Source: Spirogloea muscicola
Lineage: Eukaryota; Streptophyta; Zygnematophyceae; Spirogloeales; Spirogloeaceae
DNA: 45,131 nucleotides
Assembly (NCBI GenBank): GCA_009602725.1
Contig: WELB01000177.1
Span: forward strand, 16,687 to 61,817
Reading direction: 5' to 3'
Shown here: in pieces, positions 1 through 10,855 of the stretch
Position numbering within the stretch: position 1 is the stretch's first letter
Layout: the number at the start of each line of letters is the position of its first letter
Notes under the pieces: generated by a model
Database searches by the model: none
What the model saw: only the letters and a program-made list of their open reading frames with translations
Told to the model about the DNA's origin: nothing
Program-made: the position numbers and the translations under genes

Positions 1-53
1 GCCGGGGCGGCTGCACGGTCGCCCCGGAGCCGCGCTAACGGCCGGCGGCGGAG

Positions 54-2028
54 TGCCTTGTGCCGCAGGCCAACGGCTCGGCGCGGCTGCGGCTCGGCGG
101 CTCCGACGTCATTGCCACTGTCAAGGCAAGGCCCCCCCGTCCCACTCCCGCCTGGCCGCCACCGCCACCGCCGCCGCGAGCGCCGCCGGCTCACGGCTTG
201 GCGCGCTGCTCGGGGGGCCAGGCAGAGCTCGGCACGCCGCCGGCGGGCAGGCCCGACCACGGCCGCGTCCTCATCTCCGCCGACTGCTCCTCCACGGCCA
301 GCCCCCACTTCGAGGCGAGGACCCATCCTTCACTTTTAGCCACCAGGGTTCAATACCTGGCATGCTGAATCCCTGAGTCCCCAAAACCCTTTCTTAAACC
401 CTTGTTACCTTTAGCATTCACAGCCGCGACTGCTAAACCCCGAGTCCGTTAGACCCCCATACTTAAACCCTCAGCTCCGAGCGAGCCCCAGCCCAAGCCG
501 CTAAGTCCGTACTCTACAACCTGGACCCCGCTAGAACGTCCACTCTCGTGCCCATTGATGGCTACTGCACTGAGACGGACCACCCACGCAAGGCTCGAGG
601 TTGTGCTGGAGCTGACGCGGAGGGGCCTCCGAGCTGCTTCTGTTCTTGTGGCCCTCAGGGGCGGGGGGGCGAGGACATTGCGCTGGCGCTAACGCTGGCT
701 CTGCGGCGCAACTTTCTGGGGGGGGGCTCCGGTGCCGGTCAGCCTCCATTTCCCCTCCTTGAGCTCTTGCCTTTCCAGGCTGAGCTTCAGCACCAAAGCT
801 TGCCTTACTCGCGTCTACTTGCCACCATCAGTGTAGTTGCTGTCGTGTCGCCGGTTTGCATAAGTGCTGATGTAGCGCATCTTGACATTAGTTTAGATTG
901 TAGATAAAGTCGTCAACATGGGCGTCTCAAGGTTTTGGTTCTGGAGCTGGCAGCTCCACCTGGTCTCTCTGACCACCAGCTGACGACAGTGACATGTTGG
1001 CGTGCCCAGGGTCGGCCGTCGATCTGAAGCAGCTTGGCATCGTGGCCGGCAAGGCCTGCTGGGTCCTCTATGTTGATGCCCTCGTCCTTGCGATGGACGG
1101 CAACCTCGTGGACGCGGCTGCCATTGCTATCAAGGTGCGTCGTTGAGGTGCGCTGTCTGCCTAACACCTGCCTCCGCACATGCATAGCTTGACGCTGTCA
1201 CTTGTAATTTGGTAAAGACTTAGCTGCCTTGTCAGGTCAACTGCCTCTCTTAGTGTGGTGGGGCACGTGAAGTGATTGTTGTTTGCAAAAGCTAGCACTG
1301 TACTTTCAAGTGCTGCATGAGGTGGTCTAGAGCGGAGGAAGCACTGCCATGCAGGACTTACGTTCTTGTCAGAAGTCAAATCTGAAGTGTGACATGAGGT
1401 GAGGTAGCAAGCGCAGGCTCAACTTGCGCTCTTTGCTTAACTTTCAGCAAAGAGCAGTTGTCAGATGCCAAAATCCGCACCTTCCATGGGGCTGCCGCAG
1501 GGTGCGCTGGCTAACACCAGGCTGCCCAAGGTCGAGGTGAGCGGCGGTGGCGACGGCTCTGACGATCCTGTCGAGGTCGAGGTTAGCGACGACCCCGAGG
1601 ACAGCGGCACGAGGCTGGATACAGTACACGTGCCACTGGCAGTGACGATGACTCAGGTTCGACGACATCAGGACTCCATTAGCTATTCGCATTCTACACA
1701 AGCCAGAACAGCACACAGTGAGTCAATGGTTGCACATGCCTTAGTCTCATCCTGGGCTCATGGGCAGCTTGGTGACGCCTGTGTCTGGCAGGTGGGCCAG
1801 CACTACCTAGTGGACACGACAGCGGAGGAGGAGGCGCAGCTTGGTCAATCTTCACTGACCATCTCGGTGGACCACAGCGGTTCCATCTGCGGCATGACCA
1901 AGCAGGGGCCAGCGGCCCTGAAGACGGACGCAGTTTTGGAGATGCTTGGCATCGCCAAGCGGTTGGGACCTAAGCTCCTTGCAAGTATTGATGCTTCAAT
2001 TGCACTGGGGGAGAATGAAGAGGGGTAG
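54..2028 (+). CDS. RRP42: Exosome complex subunit RRP42/EXOSC7 (5' end outside window)
   Basis: An RNase PH-fold subunit of the exosome core ring, which degrades and trims RNA in nucleus and cytoplasm. Exons by homology and phase: 54-125, 222-314, 659-737, 1010-1134, 1501-1656, 1792-2028, ending at TAG. Diagnostic pieces in order: PQANGSARLRLGG, AELGTPP, GRGGEDIAL, CWVLYVDALVLAMDGNL, ALANTRLPKV, VDTTAEEEAQ. These follow the EXOSC7 order. Eukaryotic RRP42 is normally catalytically inactive. The exon at 54 begins after an AG and an upstream in-frame stop, so the true start lies left of the window. The first two introns (126-221 and 315-658) need GC donors. The first is 96 nt with no in-frame stop, so retention would keep the frame. 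The gene is convergent with the next one. The family call is sure; the GC splice sites are inferred. Confidence 0.93.
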
Positions 2029-2830
2029 GAGGTGCGTTGGATTCGACTGGGGGTGGTTTGCTGATCAGGCTGGACACCATTCCAAAGGGAGGAGCTAATT
2101 AAGATCCAGGACTTTAATTGCACATATGAGTGTTCCTCTTCGGAATAGTCGGAAGAATTATGCTGCTAATCGTCAGCACAGGAACAGGTCAATCAGGACC
2201 ATTTTAGTTGGGGTTGCATCCTTGTATTTGATTCATTCAACAGCATTAGTGCACAGCCACCTTGTGCCAAGGGCGTGCTCAATCATCCATCAAGTGGATG
2301 CCTGTCTGACATCCCAAACCGACAACCAAATTTGCCTGAAGCTGGGTAGCCCCCAGTGGATGCGCCTCCAGTGCCAAGATTAACCCCCTGGAAAGCACGT
2401 CGGTCCCCGACTCAGCTACGCTGCAGTGAACAGCCTCAGCAGCTGTGAGGATCACTTATCATGGAGTTGGCCACCCACAAGCTTTCCCTTCTCGTCCTGC
2501 ACAATGTGGCTGGCCATGTGACTTGGATGTGCACATAAGATGAGATGGGCACTACGTGCTTTGAAGTATGGAGCGCTCTGTGATTGCTGGACACGTATGA
2601 GCAAAAGAAAGATAATTGGTCCACAATAGAAAGAGCATCATCACATGAGCCAACTCTGCTAGCTCTGGTGACACGTGGAGCCGAGATCTGGCTTGCCTGA
2701 CAGCTGTGCGGTGGCTATGTCTGTGTCCTAAGGTGAAAGCACTCATGCTCTACTCAAATTGTCCTCGTTCCACAGACGTCTAGCCAAGTGGACGGCCAAA
2801 TACCACATGGCTAAAAGGTCAAAGGGTACC
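2029..2830. other. Convergent intergenic region between RRP42 and the GPR107-like gene
   Basis: About 800 bases between two stop codons that face each other. It should hold both 3' UTRs. I see no coding exon, RNA gene or repeat that I can support. Confidence 0.6.
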
Positions 2831-4559
2831 TCAAAGGTCAAATTCCTCGTCCTGGAGGGCCAGCTGCTTGGCAGCTTCTTCCTCCTCATCGTCGAGGATG
2901 AAGTAGGGGTTCTGCTTGAGAGGCTTGAAGTTGTAGCCCGTGACGCTATAGAAGGCCAGCGTGGCCAGCTCGCCAGCAAGGAACGCAAGCCAGATGTTCT
3001 GGTATGGCAGGGTGTTCTGGAGGAGGTACACGATGATCCGCGTGAAGTATATGTAGCAGACCACCATGATGTAGAACTGCCGAAAGAGCGTCAGCTTGGC
3101 GAGGTTCTTGGCGGCCTTGCCGTCTGTGCGGGAGGCCTCCCGGAGCTGCTGTATTGACCAGACGATGGGGAAGAGGATGGCGCAGCAGCAGATGATGTCG
3201 AGGATGTGAAAGATGTTGCTCCAGCTTGTCCACTCGACCGACGACATGCCCTCCTCGTCAAAAATGACATAGGCAAGGTTGGCAAAGACCTGCACGATTG
3301 CAGGCGGTGAACAAAATGGGTTAGCTGGAACATGGTGACGAAAGGTGGTGTAGGAGACGGGGTGCAGCAGGGCATATAGGTTGCAGGATATCATGGTGCC
3401 CGTCTCAGGTAGCTCTATAAAAAAAAAGAGAGTAGGACCTCCGGACTGTGCCTCTGAAGCCCTTGGACAGCCTTCATGGGGACTCCTAGCTGCCATGAAC
3501 CTTATCAGAGCCAGCATCTCTGCTACTGAACAGCGGCAGCATTCACCCTTGCCAGGGGTTCTCAGGCAACCATATGCTCAAAGAAGGGCCGGTAACAGGT
3601 AAGTAAGTGAAGGAGCCCGACAGGACAAGCATGAGAAGGTGCTGCGGGACACCAACCTGCAGCGGGATGACGATCATGATGATCTTCTTCTCACGGTCCT
3701 GGAGGAAGGGCTTCAGGAAGGACCAGCCGGTGCCGATGAGCACGATGACCATGAAGAGCATGACGCCACGGAAGAAGGAGAAGATGTAGTAGGCGATGTT
3801 CCAGCCGTGCGGCACGCCGGTGGCCTTGACGCGGCTGTACTCGCCGGCGAGGGAGAGGACGGTGAGGGCCTTGACGAGGATGAGGACGGCCATGAGGATG
3901 TGGATGCGGTGCACCGACTCGCGCGCGCCGTGGCAGACCCACAACCAGACGCCCAGCGCAGTGGCGTAGGCGATGAAGAAGGCAAGGTACAGAGCCGGCA
4001 GCTGGGTCTTGCCGGCGGGGAGGTAGTCGCGGCGGCCGCCGGCGAGGACGTTGAACAGCCGCAGCTCGACGTCCATGTTCGTCACCTGCGCCTGCTGGTA
4101 CTGGCAGTTGATGAAGACGATGCGCAGCATGGCGGGCGCCGCAACGTCGCGGCCGTAGTGGTAGGAGCCGTTCACGTTGGTCTCGTCAAGGGCCATCTGC
4201 ATCGTGAAGAGGCGCTCAAAGGGGCTGCCCGGCGGGAAGAGGCACGACTCGTTGGCCATGAGGCTGGCGCCGTCGCGGAGCTCCGAGACGGCGTAGAACC
4301 CCATCAGCGCTCGTTCGGTATCAATCGTCGTCTCCGTGACGTCCAGCTTCCCGATCTTGACGTTGGAGAGCGTGATGTCGAGGTGGCCGCGCCGCCCGAA
4401 GCCGAAGGCGTCGAAGTAGATGGAGCGCCGCGCGTCGGCCACGATGCTGGCGCGCAGGATCTCGCCCGCCGCCGCCGCCGGCGCGCCCGCCAGCAGCACC
4501 GCCGCCAGCAGCGCCGCCGCNGTCAGAACGGGAAAGGGATACAGAAGCTGCGGGCGCAC
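2831..4559 (-). CDS. LUSTR-family seven-TM protein, GPR107/GPR108-like
   Basis: A Golgi/endosomal membrane protein of the lung-seven-transmembrane family (animal GPR107/108; plant candidate GPCR-like proteins). Two exons on the minus strand, 4559-3657 and 3289-2831, phase 0, giving about 453 residues with one N at base 4521. A signal peptide of Ala/Leu type covers roughly residues 1-31. A lumenal domain follows (LDITLSNVKIGKL), then seven hydrophobic segments. The splice joins IVIPLQ to VFANLAYVIFDEE, as in GPR107. Family hallmarks in exon 2 are AILFPIVWSIQQL, LTLFRQFYIMV and CYIYFTRII. The acidic cytosolic tail ends DEEFDL. Animal members work in vesicle retrieval, but a role in this organism is inference. 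Transcription runs away from a GCC-triplet tract just upstream of the ATG. Confidence 0.93.
4521..4521. other. Single ambiguous base (N)
   Basis: One unresolved base inside the signal-peptide codons of the GPR107-like gene. It leaves one residue unknown but the frame intact. Confidence 0.95.
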
Positions 4560-4569
4560 TTTGAGCCTC

Positions 4570-4571
4570 GT

Positions 4572-4611
<40 letters not shown>

Positions 4612-4612
4612 G
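4570..4612. repeat. (GCC/CCG)n triplet tract upstream of the GPR107-like ATG
   Basis: An almost uninterrupted CCG triplet run beginning about 10 bases 5' of the minus-strand start codon. It would lie in the 5' UTR or core promoter. Confidence 0.9.
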
Positions 4613-5536
4613 GAGCCCGGCGGGCTGGGAAGGCGGGCGGGCGCGGAGGTCGTTTCCTTGCGGCCGGCCAACGACTCCCGCCGTCAGGCTGCGGCCAACG
4701 GCGTGACGGCGGAGGGGTTTTGAATGGGCCGCTTGGCCATGTGGCCTCCCACTTTCCTTCCGTCGCTCGCTCAACTTTGAGTCTACAGCGCTCCCAGGCA
4801 CTTGCGATACACCAGGGTGCTGGTCGTGCATTAGCCCAGGCTAGTGGCTTCCGTGGCGGTCGTTTGGCGCCTCAGTATGGCTTGTCAGATATGCATGTGC
4901 TCACTCGGGGATATTAGTGTCCCCCTTAGCCAGCTCATCCCCCAGTTGACAGGACATGTGTAAGGCAAGAGTTCGCCTCCCATTCAATCTCATGCGCACC
5001 GCGCGCCTTCACATTCCTTCGCTCAAGTGGAAGAAAGGCCCCTTCGACATCAGTACGGCCAGAGCGACCACGCACCCAGCTCCCCGTCACTGCAGCCGGC
5101 GCTGCTGGCGCGTCGCCTTCTCCTTCTTTTGGCCCTTTGCAGCTGCAGGACTTATCCATGAAAGTAGGGAGGGAAATTCACTGCATGAGCATGCAAATGC
5201 GTTTTGAAACATTGTGACGATGATTCTGACATCAAATTCAGTCGACACAATAGGTTTGTCCCTCACATTGTACTCGAGGTGACTGCTTCACTCCGTTATC
5301 CTGAATTTGAACGGTTCTGATCCTATCCTTGATAGACTAACATCTCACCTCGTATCGAGCCCCAAATACTGGCCGGAAGCTCAAACAGCGCCGTGACCAT
5401 TGAAATGCTTGTGTTGCTACCCCTGTGAGCAGCACCGCAGTCTAAGCACAACTCCATGAGCCAGAAGGCCTCGACTGTAAGTCGGCTAGACCTTAATCAA
5501 CTATTGTTGCAGCTTGTGCGCCTCAGTGACAGCCGA
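4613..5536. other. Intergenic region upstream of the GPR107-like gene and downstream of SPOUT1
   Basis: Head-to-tail spacer between two minus-strand genes. It must contain the GPR107-like promoter (GC-rich part, 4613-4800) and the SPOUT1 3' UTR (AT-richer part near 5200-5536). No exon or repeat is recognised. Confidence 0.5.
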
Positions 5537-7947
5537 CTAAAGCACAGCTTTCTGGATGGCAGGCTGAAGAAAAGACAACGAGATGAGGCAGGCCTCTTCT
5601 GTTCGGATGGTCCGGGATCCTTGCCCAGGACAAGTGTTCAGGTAACGGTCAAAGAGACATGAGGCCTCTTTCACCTGCAAAATGAGCCCAGCAAATCCTG
5701 CCAAGATGTCAGCTAGTCCTTGCCAGGTGGCCTCTGTATGAACGAAGTTGAGCACTGCAACTCGTGTTACCACTGAATGCTGCATGTGAGGCTGCTCACT
5801 TTAGATGCTTATGAAACAGAGGGCATTACATACAGCAACTATGAGCTTCCTGTCGCACCTCAAGGGCATCGTCAAGCTCGGCGCTCTCCTCCAGGCCCGC
5901 CAGGCTGCCAAAGACGACAAGGAGGTGCTTGAATGCAGGGAGCACAAGGTCCACCTGCTTGACCTGCTCGCCGTGCTCCGAGGTGCCAATGGTGTAGTCA
6001 TACTCCCCTCCAAAAGGGCAACCTGTCAGCACTTCGCTGAGCCCCCTCGTCAACCTCACGGTGTAGCCCCAGTAAAGCCCCTCCTGCTCTCGCGGCTCCG
6101 ATGGCGGGACTGCCGACAGGAGGGCACCTGACGTGAGCAATTCTCTGTTGGCACCCATCGCCACTGTCACCCTCAGACCTGCCGGCACCTTTTCATTCAA
6201 GCGCACCTCCTGGTAAAGGCCAACGTCTACAGCACAGCCGCCCTGCTTTTGCCTGGCCTTGCCTGCTGGAGCCTCTAGAACAACACCTGCACAGCAGCCA
6301 CTCAACATATTGGAAAGACTATTCCACTGTGTCTACACTAAATCTTGAATAAGCTCACCAACTTTGCTTCACGACTTGGACCTATTATGTATGCATCGTC
6401 TAAGACAACTGGTAGCTTGCAAGTTAGCTACATAAGAGGGCTTGGAAGGCATCTACACAATGTAGTTCAAGCAGTAGCTGGCAAGCCTTCTGGAGCTTCA
6501 GTAACGATTCCCAGCAGGCACAGCCAAAGAAGGGGGCACAATTTGCATAGCTGCATACAAGATATGCAGGCAAGCAGAGGTTCACCTTCTCTGTAAGAAC
6601 ACCACTCATTTGCTCTGGGCTGGTGCGGTGCATCAAGGGGTGGGAGCAAGCCTGCAAAGCGCAGATCTTTGTGCATGGGAATCAGTGTCTTCCGTAGGTA
6701 TTGCGGCGTCTCCAGGTATTGCAGGACCCTGGCCAAGAACGCTCCGCCCGTGCTTTCGTCCCCCTCAGTCCGCCATCTCCGAGGCCTGCTTGGGCCATGG
6801 TCCCCGTCATCGAACACGACGATCTGCAGTGCAGAGCAGCACGTCCGGTCAACTACAAAGGCTGCAGAGTGGCAAATAAGCACGGAAGCTAGTAAGGGGG
6901 AGAAGCAGAGTCGAAGGTAGGCGTTGTGAAGCCGACCTCGTCAACCTGAAAGATGGCTGCCGCACGTGCAAGCTGGCCTGCCAGCACCGTGGCCAGCTCC
7001 AAGGACTGCGCATTGTCGATGACGGATCCCGGCAGGGCTATGGAGACCGTGTACAGCCTGCCTTTGCGCTGAGCTGCCGCAGCTTGACTGACTCCGTCTG
7101 GGGAGTGCCGGCCGGTTGGCAGTGCCTGCATGTCGTCGTTTGCATGCTCGTCCAGATCTGCTCTGCAGCACCCCACGAAGACGCCCGGCCGTCAAAGAAA
7201 AGCTGGCATAGCGACGGCCGCGCTAACACCTACATTGATGTCCAAGTCCTCTTATATCAAACTGACGCGTAAGTAACAGGCAGCAGCTAACTGTAGCCTC
7301 AGTAACTATAGGTCATCCATTTCTATCTTCACAACAACAGGCACTCTTCTGTCGTCGCGGCACGACGTTGTAGGTGGCCCACTTTACGAGGCAGAGGAGC
7401 TCTGCCACAGCAACTGAGGGAGGCAACTGCGAGTCAACAGGTTTTTGAGAAAGTGGTCCACACCAGCAGCCTCCGCAGTGCGGTCGGTCCCGGGATCCTC
7501 CATTGCTTGCAAGCGCTTCTTCTTCCGCTTCTTCTCATCTTTCTTCGGCTCGCCAGGTCTCGTCTCCTTGTCACGGCCAGGGGCCACGGCTGGCATGCCA
7601 TCTGCCTGTGTCGGCTTGCCTCGCTTGCGCAGCTTAGAGGCCTCCTCGCGCCGCTGCTTGCCTGCCTCCCTCGGCGTGGCGCCGTTGCCCGCTGGCGAGG
7701 CTTCCGCGGCGGCCTTCTTGACGCGGCGGCGCTGGCTCTCATCCTCGGGCATGACGGCAGGGCCCGCCGAGCCGACGAGGCGCCAAACGCCCGCCGCTTG
7801 CTGCCAGTCACCGTCTTCTGCGGAGCTGGATGGCGGAGCTACGACCTCACGCACGCGCCGGCGGCGGCGGCGCCGGCGGCGGCGGCGGGGGGGGGCCTGC
7901 GGCAATGGCGGCGGCGGTCGGCGGCGGTGGACCTGACGGAAGTTCAC
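5537..7947 (-). CDS. SPOUT1: SPOUT1-like (C9orf114 family) RNA methyltransferase
   Basis: A SPOUT-fold methyltransferase-like protein of the C9orf114/SPOUT1 family (plant homologue At5g19300). Minus-strand exons: 7947 to about 7400, an exon ending at 6937 whose start lies near 7060-7090, 6823-6586, 6286-5859 and 5674-5537 (stop). Readable conserved pieces in order: YTVSIALPGS, DNAQSLELAT, LAGQLARAAAIFQVDE, IVVFDDG, LETPQYLRKTLIP, LRFAGLLPPLDAPH, GLYWGYTVRL, DYTIGTSEHGEQV, HLLVVFGSLAGLE, NTCPGQGSRTIRTEEA. The last holds the C-terminal SPOUT knot. The N-terminal exon encodes a basic, Arg/Lys-rich region typical of the family, partly from a GCC-triplet tract, so the true start could be a later Met near 7740. 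The splice between the first two exons is unresolved. The substrate here is unknown. Confidence 0.9.
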
Positions 7948-8257
7948 TGTCGTTGGAACGTTAAAAAGGGGAGCAGCGGGAATGAACGTTCTGTTACGTC
8001 CCGCCCCGCCAGCGGGGACAGGTCCCCCGGGCGGGCGCGCCCAGTCAGCGGGGGACGAACGTTCCGGCTCTCCATTCCGTGGCCGAATGCCGCAGCCCTC
8101 TCCGCGTGGTAAAAGCTACCTCCTGGGCAGCCGCTTTAAATTGGTGGTGAAGCCCCGCTCCGGGGTCCCCCATCCCCCCTTGCGCCTCCTCGGCCTCCGC
8201 GCCCAGCCCCCCTCCATCGCATCTCTGCGCCAGACCACAGCTGCGGCGCAGGACCAG

Positions 8258-8290
<33 letters not shown>

Positions 8291-8485
8291 CTGCGGCTCT
8301 GCGGCTCCGACGCGGGCGCCGCGCCAGGCGTGCGAGCTCTCGCTGTGTCGCGCTCACGACAGGCGCCGTCTCTGGTGAAGGCAGGGCCGCGCTCGCGTCG
8401 TCGGCAGTGCCGCTTCATATCGGACGCGGGCTGCTGTGGTGGAGGCGGAGGTACGGGGGCTCAGGCGCGCCTCGTGGTCCGCCCG
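7948..8485. promoter_or_regulatory. Bidirectional promoter region between SPOUT1 and the SIS isomerase
   Basis: A 538-base, very GC-rich gap between divergent start codons, including a GCC triplet run near 8265-8290. By position it must serve both genes. No TATA box is evident, and start sites cannot be placed from sequence alone. It stays open in one frame for a long way, but that translation has no family resemblance. Confidence 0.5.
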
Positions 8486-8496
8486 ATGGACTCGGA

Positions 8497-8545
<49 letters not shown>

Positions 8546-10017
8546 AAAACGCAGGCGGCTTCGCTGGCGCACCAGGCGCTGGCGGACATCAGCGCCGTGT
8601 TCCTGCGCGCCGGCGCCGGCCAGCACGCGGACCCTGCGCAGCTGCTTGTGGACGAGGTCTTGGAGCATCGAGACGGCGCCATATTCTTCTACGGCGTCGG
8701 TCGAGAAGGCCTCATGATGCGCGCCTTCGCCATGCGCATGGCACACCTTGGTGAGCACCTCCTTCAGCTGCAGCTGGGGAGAGGATTGTGCTTGTGATGG
8801 ACCACTCGAGCCGATCATGCTGCGGCGGAGGCGGCACCGACGTCGGTGGCGGCGGCTTTGTCTGCCACTCTTGCTATGCAGTTCTGCAACAACACCCGAG
8901 CGAGTCGCAGCACTGGCCGCTACCAATGTCCTGCAGCGGCCAGCCTGTCTGTGCGCTTTGGGTGGCTGGCCTCACCGTGAGCAGTTGCAGCTTTAGGTGG
9001 CGTTGATAGCCAATCAAGTTCAACCCACTAGTCGTCGCTGAGCCCTGTCTACGTCTTCCGCTGATGACAGGGCTGCGCGTCCATGTTGTCGGGGATATGT
9101 CAACGCCAGCCATCGGCAAAGGTGAGACTTAGGCAGCGTGATGAGGCGATCTTGAGCAGCCGCCAATTTGCCAATGGCTGGCTTCGAAATTGTTTTCCGC
9201 ATTTTTGCCAAGTCGTGGCTGCTGTGCAGCGCTGCCGTCTGGGCGACTGAGCGGCATTGGCGGCGCATCCTCTGCAGGCGACCTCTTTCTGGCCAGCGCT
9301 GGGCCGGGGGGGTTCTCAACCGTCAATGCGCTGTTGGGGGTAGCAGGAGGCGCCGGTGCGCGGACTGTAGTGATTACAGCACGGCCTGAGGGCTCCGCGT
9401 CAGCTCTCGCCGACAGCATTGCAGTGCTTCCTGCGCAGACAATGGCTGACACTCAGGTCAGCCCCGCTATGGAGCCGCCGGTGGAGCAGCTCTCAGTGAG
9501 GAGGGAGCCCCGCACTTTAGGCGACGTTGGAGATGCCACGCCGCCAGTGACCGTTGGCAGCGCGGCCATTGCTGCCAGCTGCCTGCCGCAGCTGCAAAGT
9601 GACCAAGCTGCCACCTCCGCGCCTGAGGTCGGCAGGCCGGAGGGGGCTGCTGTTGTCGAAGCTGCAGAAGATGAAAGCTCACTCCATCATGCCCTGGGTA
9701 TTGAGCAAGCGACGCCAACCGAGGGGAGGGCCAGCCAGGGCCACCGCTTCTATGAGGCGGCCTCCATGGAATCTATTGTGGCGAATATGGAGGCCTCCCA
9801 CATACCTTCCAGTGTGGATGAGCTGAATGGTGGCGACTTTGCCGCCTCCAGCGACTCCCGCCCGGGGGCGGTGGAGGAGGAGGAGGAGTTGCTGCCGATG
9901 GGCAGCATCTTTGAGGGCGCTCTGTTCGTGCTCGCTGAGATCGTGGTCCTCCTCCTCCGCCGCGCGCTCAACATCTCCACAGATGAGATGCTTGTCCGAC
10001 ACACAAACATGGAGTGA
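8486..10017 (+). CDS. SIS-domain sugar-phosphate isomerase, 6-phospho-3-hexuloisomerase-like
   Basis: A single-SIS-domain protein of the PHI/HxlB type, which interconverts hexulose 6-phosphate and fructose 6-phosphate in microbes. Plants carry a homologue (At5g52190). Exons: 8486-8750, 9071-9121, 9278-10017 with phases that agree. After MDSD comes a poly-Gly tract of about 15 residues. The SIS core follows: FFYGVGREGLMMRAFAMR, LRVHVVGDMSTPAIGKGD, SAGPGGFSTVNALL, ARTVVITARPEG, LPAQTM. The family C-terminus is also present: LLPMGSIFEGALF and RHTNME before the stop. Total is about 351 residues, well over the usual 190-200. The excess is the poly-Gly and roughly 125 residues of acidic, Pro/Ser/Ala-rich sequence (codons about 9450-9890) inserted between AQTMAD and LLPMGS. 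That insert could be a linker or an unspliced in-frame intron. Confidence 0.87.
8498..8543 (+). repeat. (GGC)n tract coding poly-glycine
   Basis: Pure GGC triplets just after the SIS-isomerase start codon, giving about 15 consecutive Gly. Such tracts are length-variable and hard to assemble, so the exact count is uncertain. Confidence 0.9.
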
Positions 10018-10855
10018 AAACATCAGTGCTTTGCTTAGGATGTAAATTTTGCACGTGCCCGCAGCTTCAAGCAAATTACATTTCTGGTCTTAAAGGCAGC
10101 GCCGTTGCTACATAATTGCTCATCGTTGACATTATGCCGTACTCTTCAAGAATTGCCAGGCCCCCGTATGCGATGCAGCATGCAAAGTTATATCCAGCAA
10201 TGCAGTGGGTGCCAGTGGCTCGAATCAGTTGCCAGGCCTGGAGTTAGTGCATGGCTGTCGACTGGTAGTACAAGCATTGCTATAGTGTCTGGCGTCCATG
10301 TGGGTGCCTCGGCCACGAGCTTCGTCGTGAGTTCCAGAGCCGCGCAGGCAGAGTGTGCTCCTCTGCGGTGCGCATGACGGCCACAGCTAAGCCAAGGCTC
10401 TTGTAGGAGCTCAGGTTTTTGATACAAGGATTCTGCAGAAGCAGACGTGGATGTGAAACGCCAGTCCAAACTTGCGATGGACAAACGAAGTGCCTGCCTA
10501 ATCTAGTACTCTGCAGACTCCCACTTCCTTTCCTCCTTCCTTGCCTTGAATTAGAAGAGCTGTCTGCAATCCTTAGTCAAAAGCCGCAAGTAGGATTTTA
10601 GTAGCAGAACAGAGGAAGTTAAACCCTGGCCATTGGAGAGGTGAAGGGTTTAGGCCAGGACCCCCAGCCGGGGCTTAGCCATCCTCGCTGCCGCCCCTGC
10701 GCCGTCTCCGCACCTCGCCGCCGCCGCTGCCGCCGCCGCCGCTGCCGACGAGGGTGCCATTAGAGTGTGGCTTAGCTCGGAGGTACTCGGAGCGGCCCGG
10801 GTGTGGAGCGAGAGAAGGGCCCGAGGACGGTGCGGCGGCGGCGGCGGCGGCGGCC
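10018..10855. promoter_or_regulatory. Intergenic region and OLA1 promoter
   Basis: The first 600 bases should hold the SIS-isomerase 3' UTR. The last 200 become strongly GC-rich, with GCC/GCG triplets at 10710-10745 and 10832-10853 directly before the OLA1 ATG (context gcggccATGCCG). No other gene is seen. Confidence 0.5.

Noticed and set aside
330-360. tRNA-like T-arm (ccagg-gttcaata-cctgg) in RRP42 intron 2
   Set aside because: The loop is 8 rather than 7 bases, and no A-box, anticodon arm or acceptor stem fits upstream.
3639-4706. 355-codon plus-strand frame opposite the GPR107-like gene
   Set aside because: It is the antisense shadow of a GC-rich exon, with runs of Asp, Glu and Val and no domain.
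7445-8112. Plus-strand frames of 160-220 codons opposite the SPOUT1 N-terminus
   Set aside because: Antisense shadow of a GC-rich coding exon and promoter; no family resemblance.
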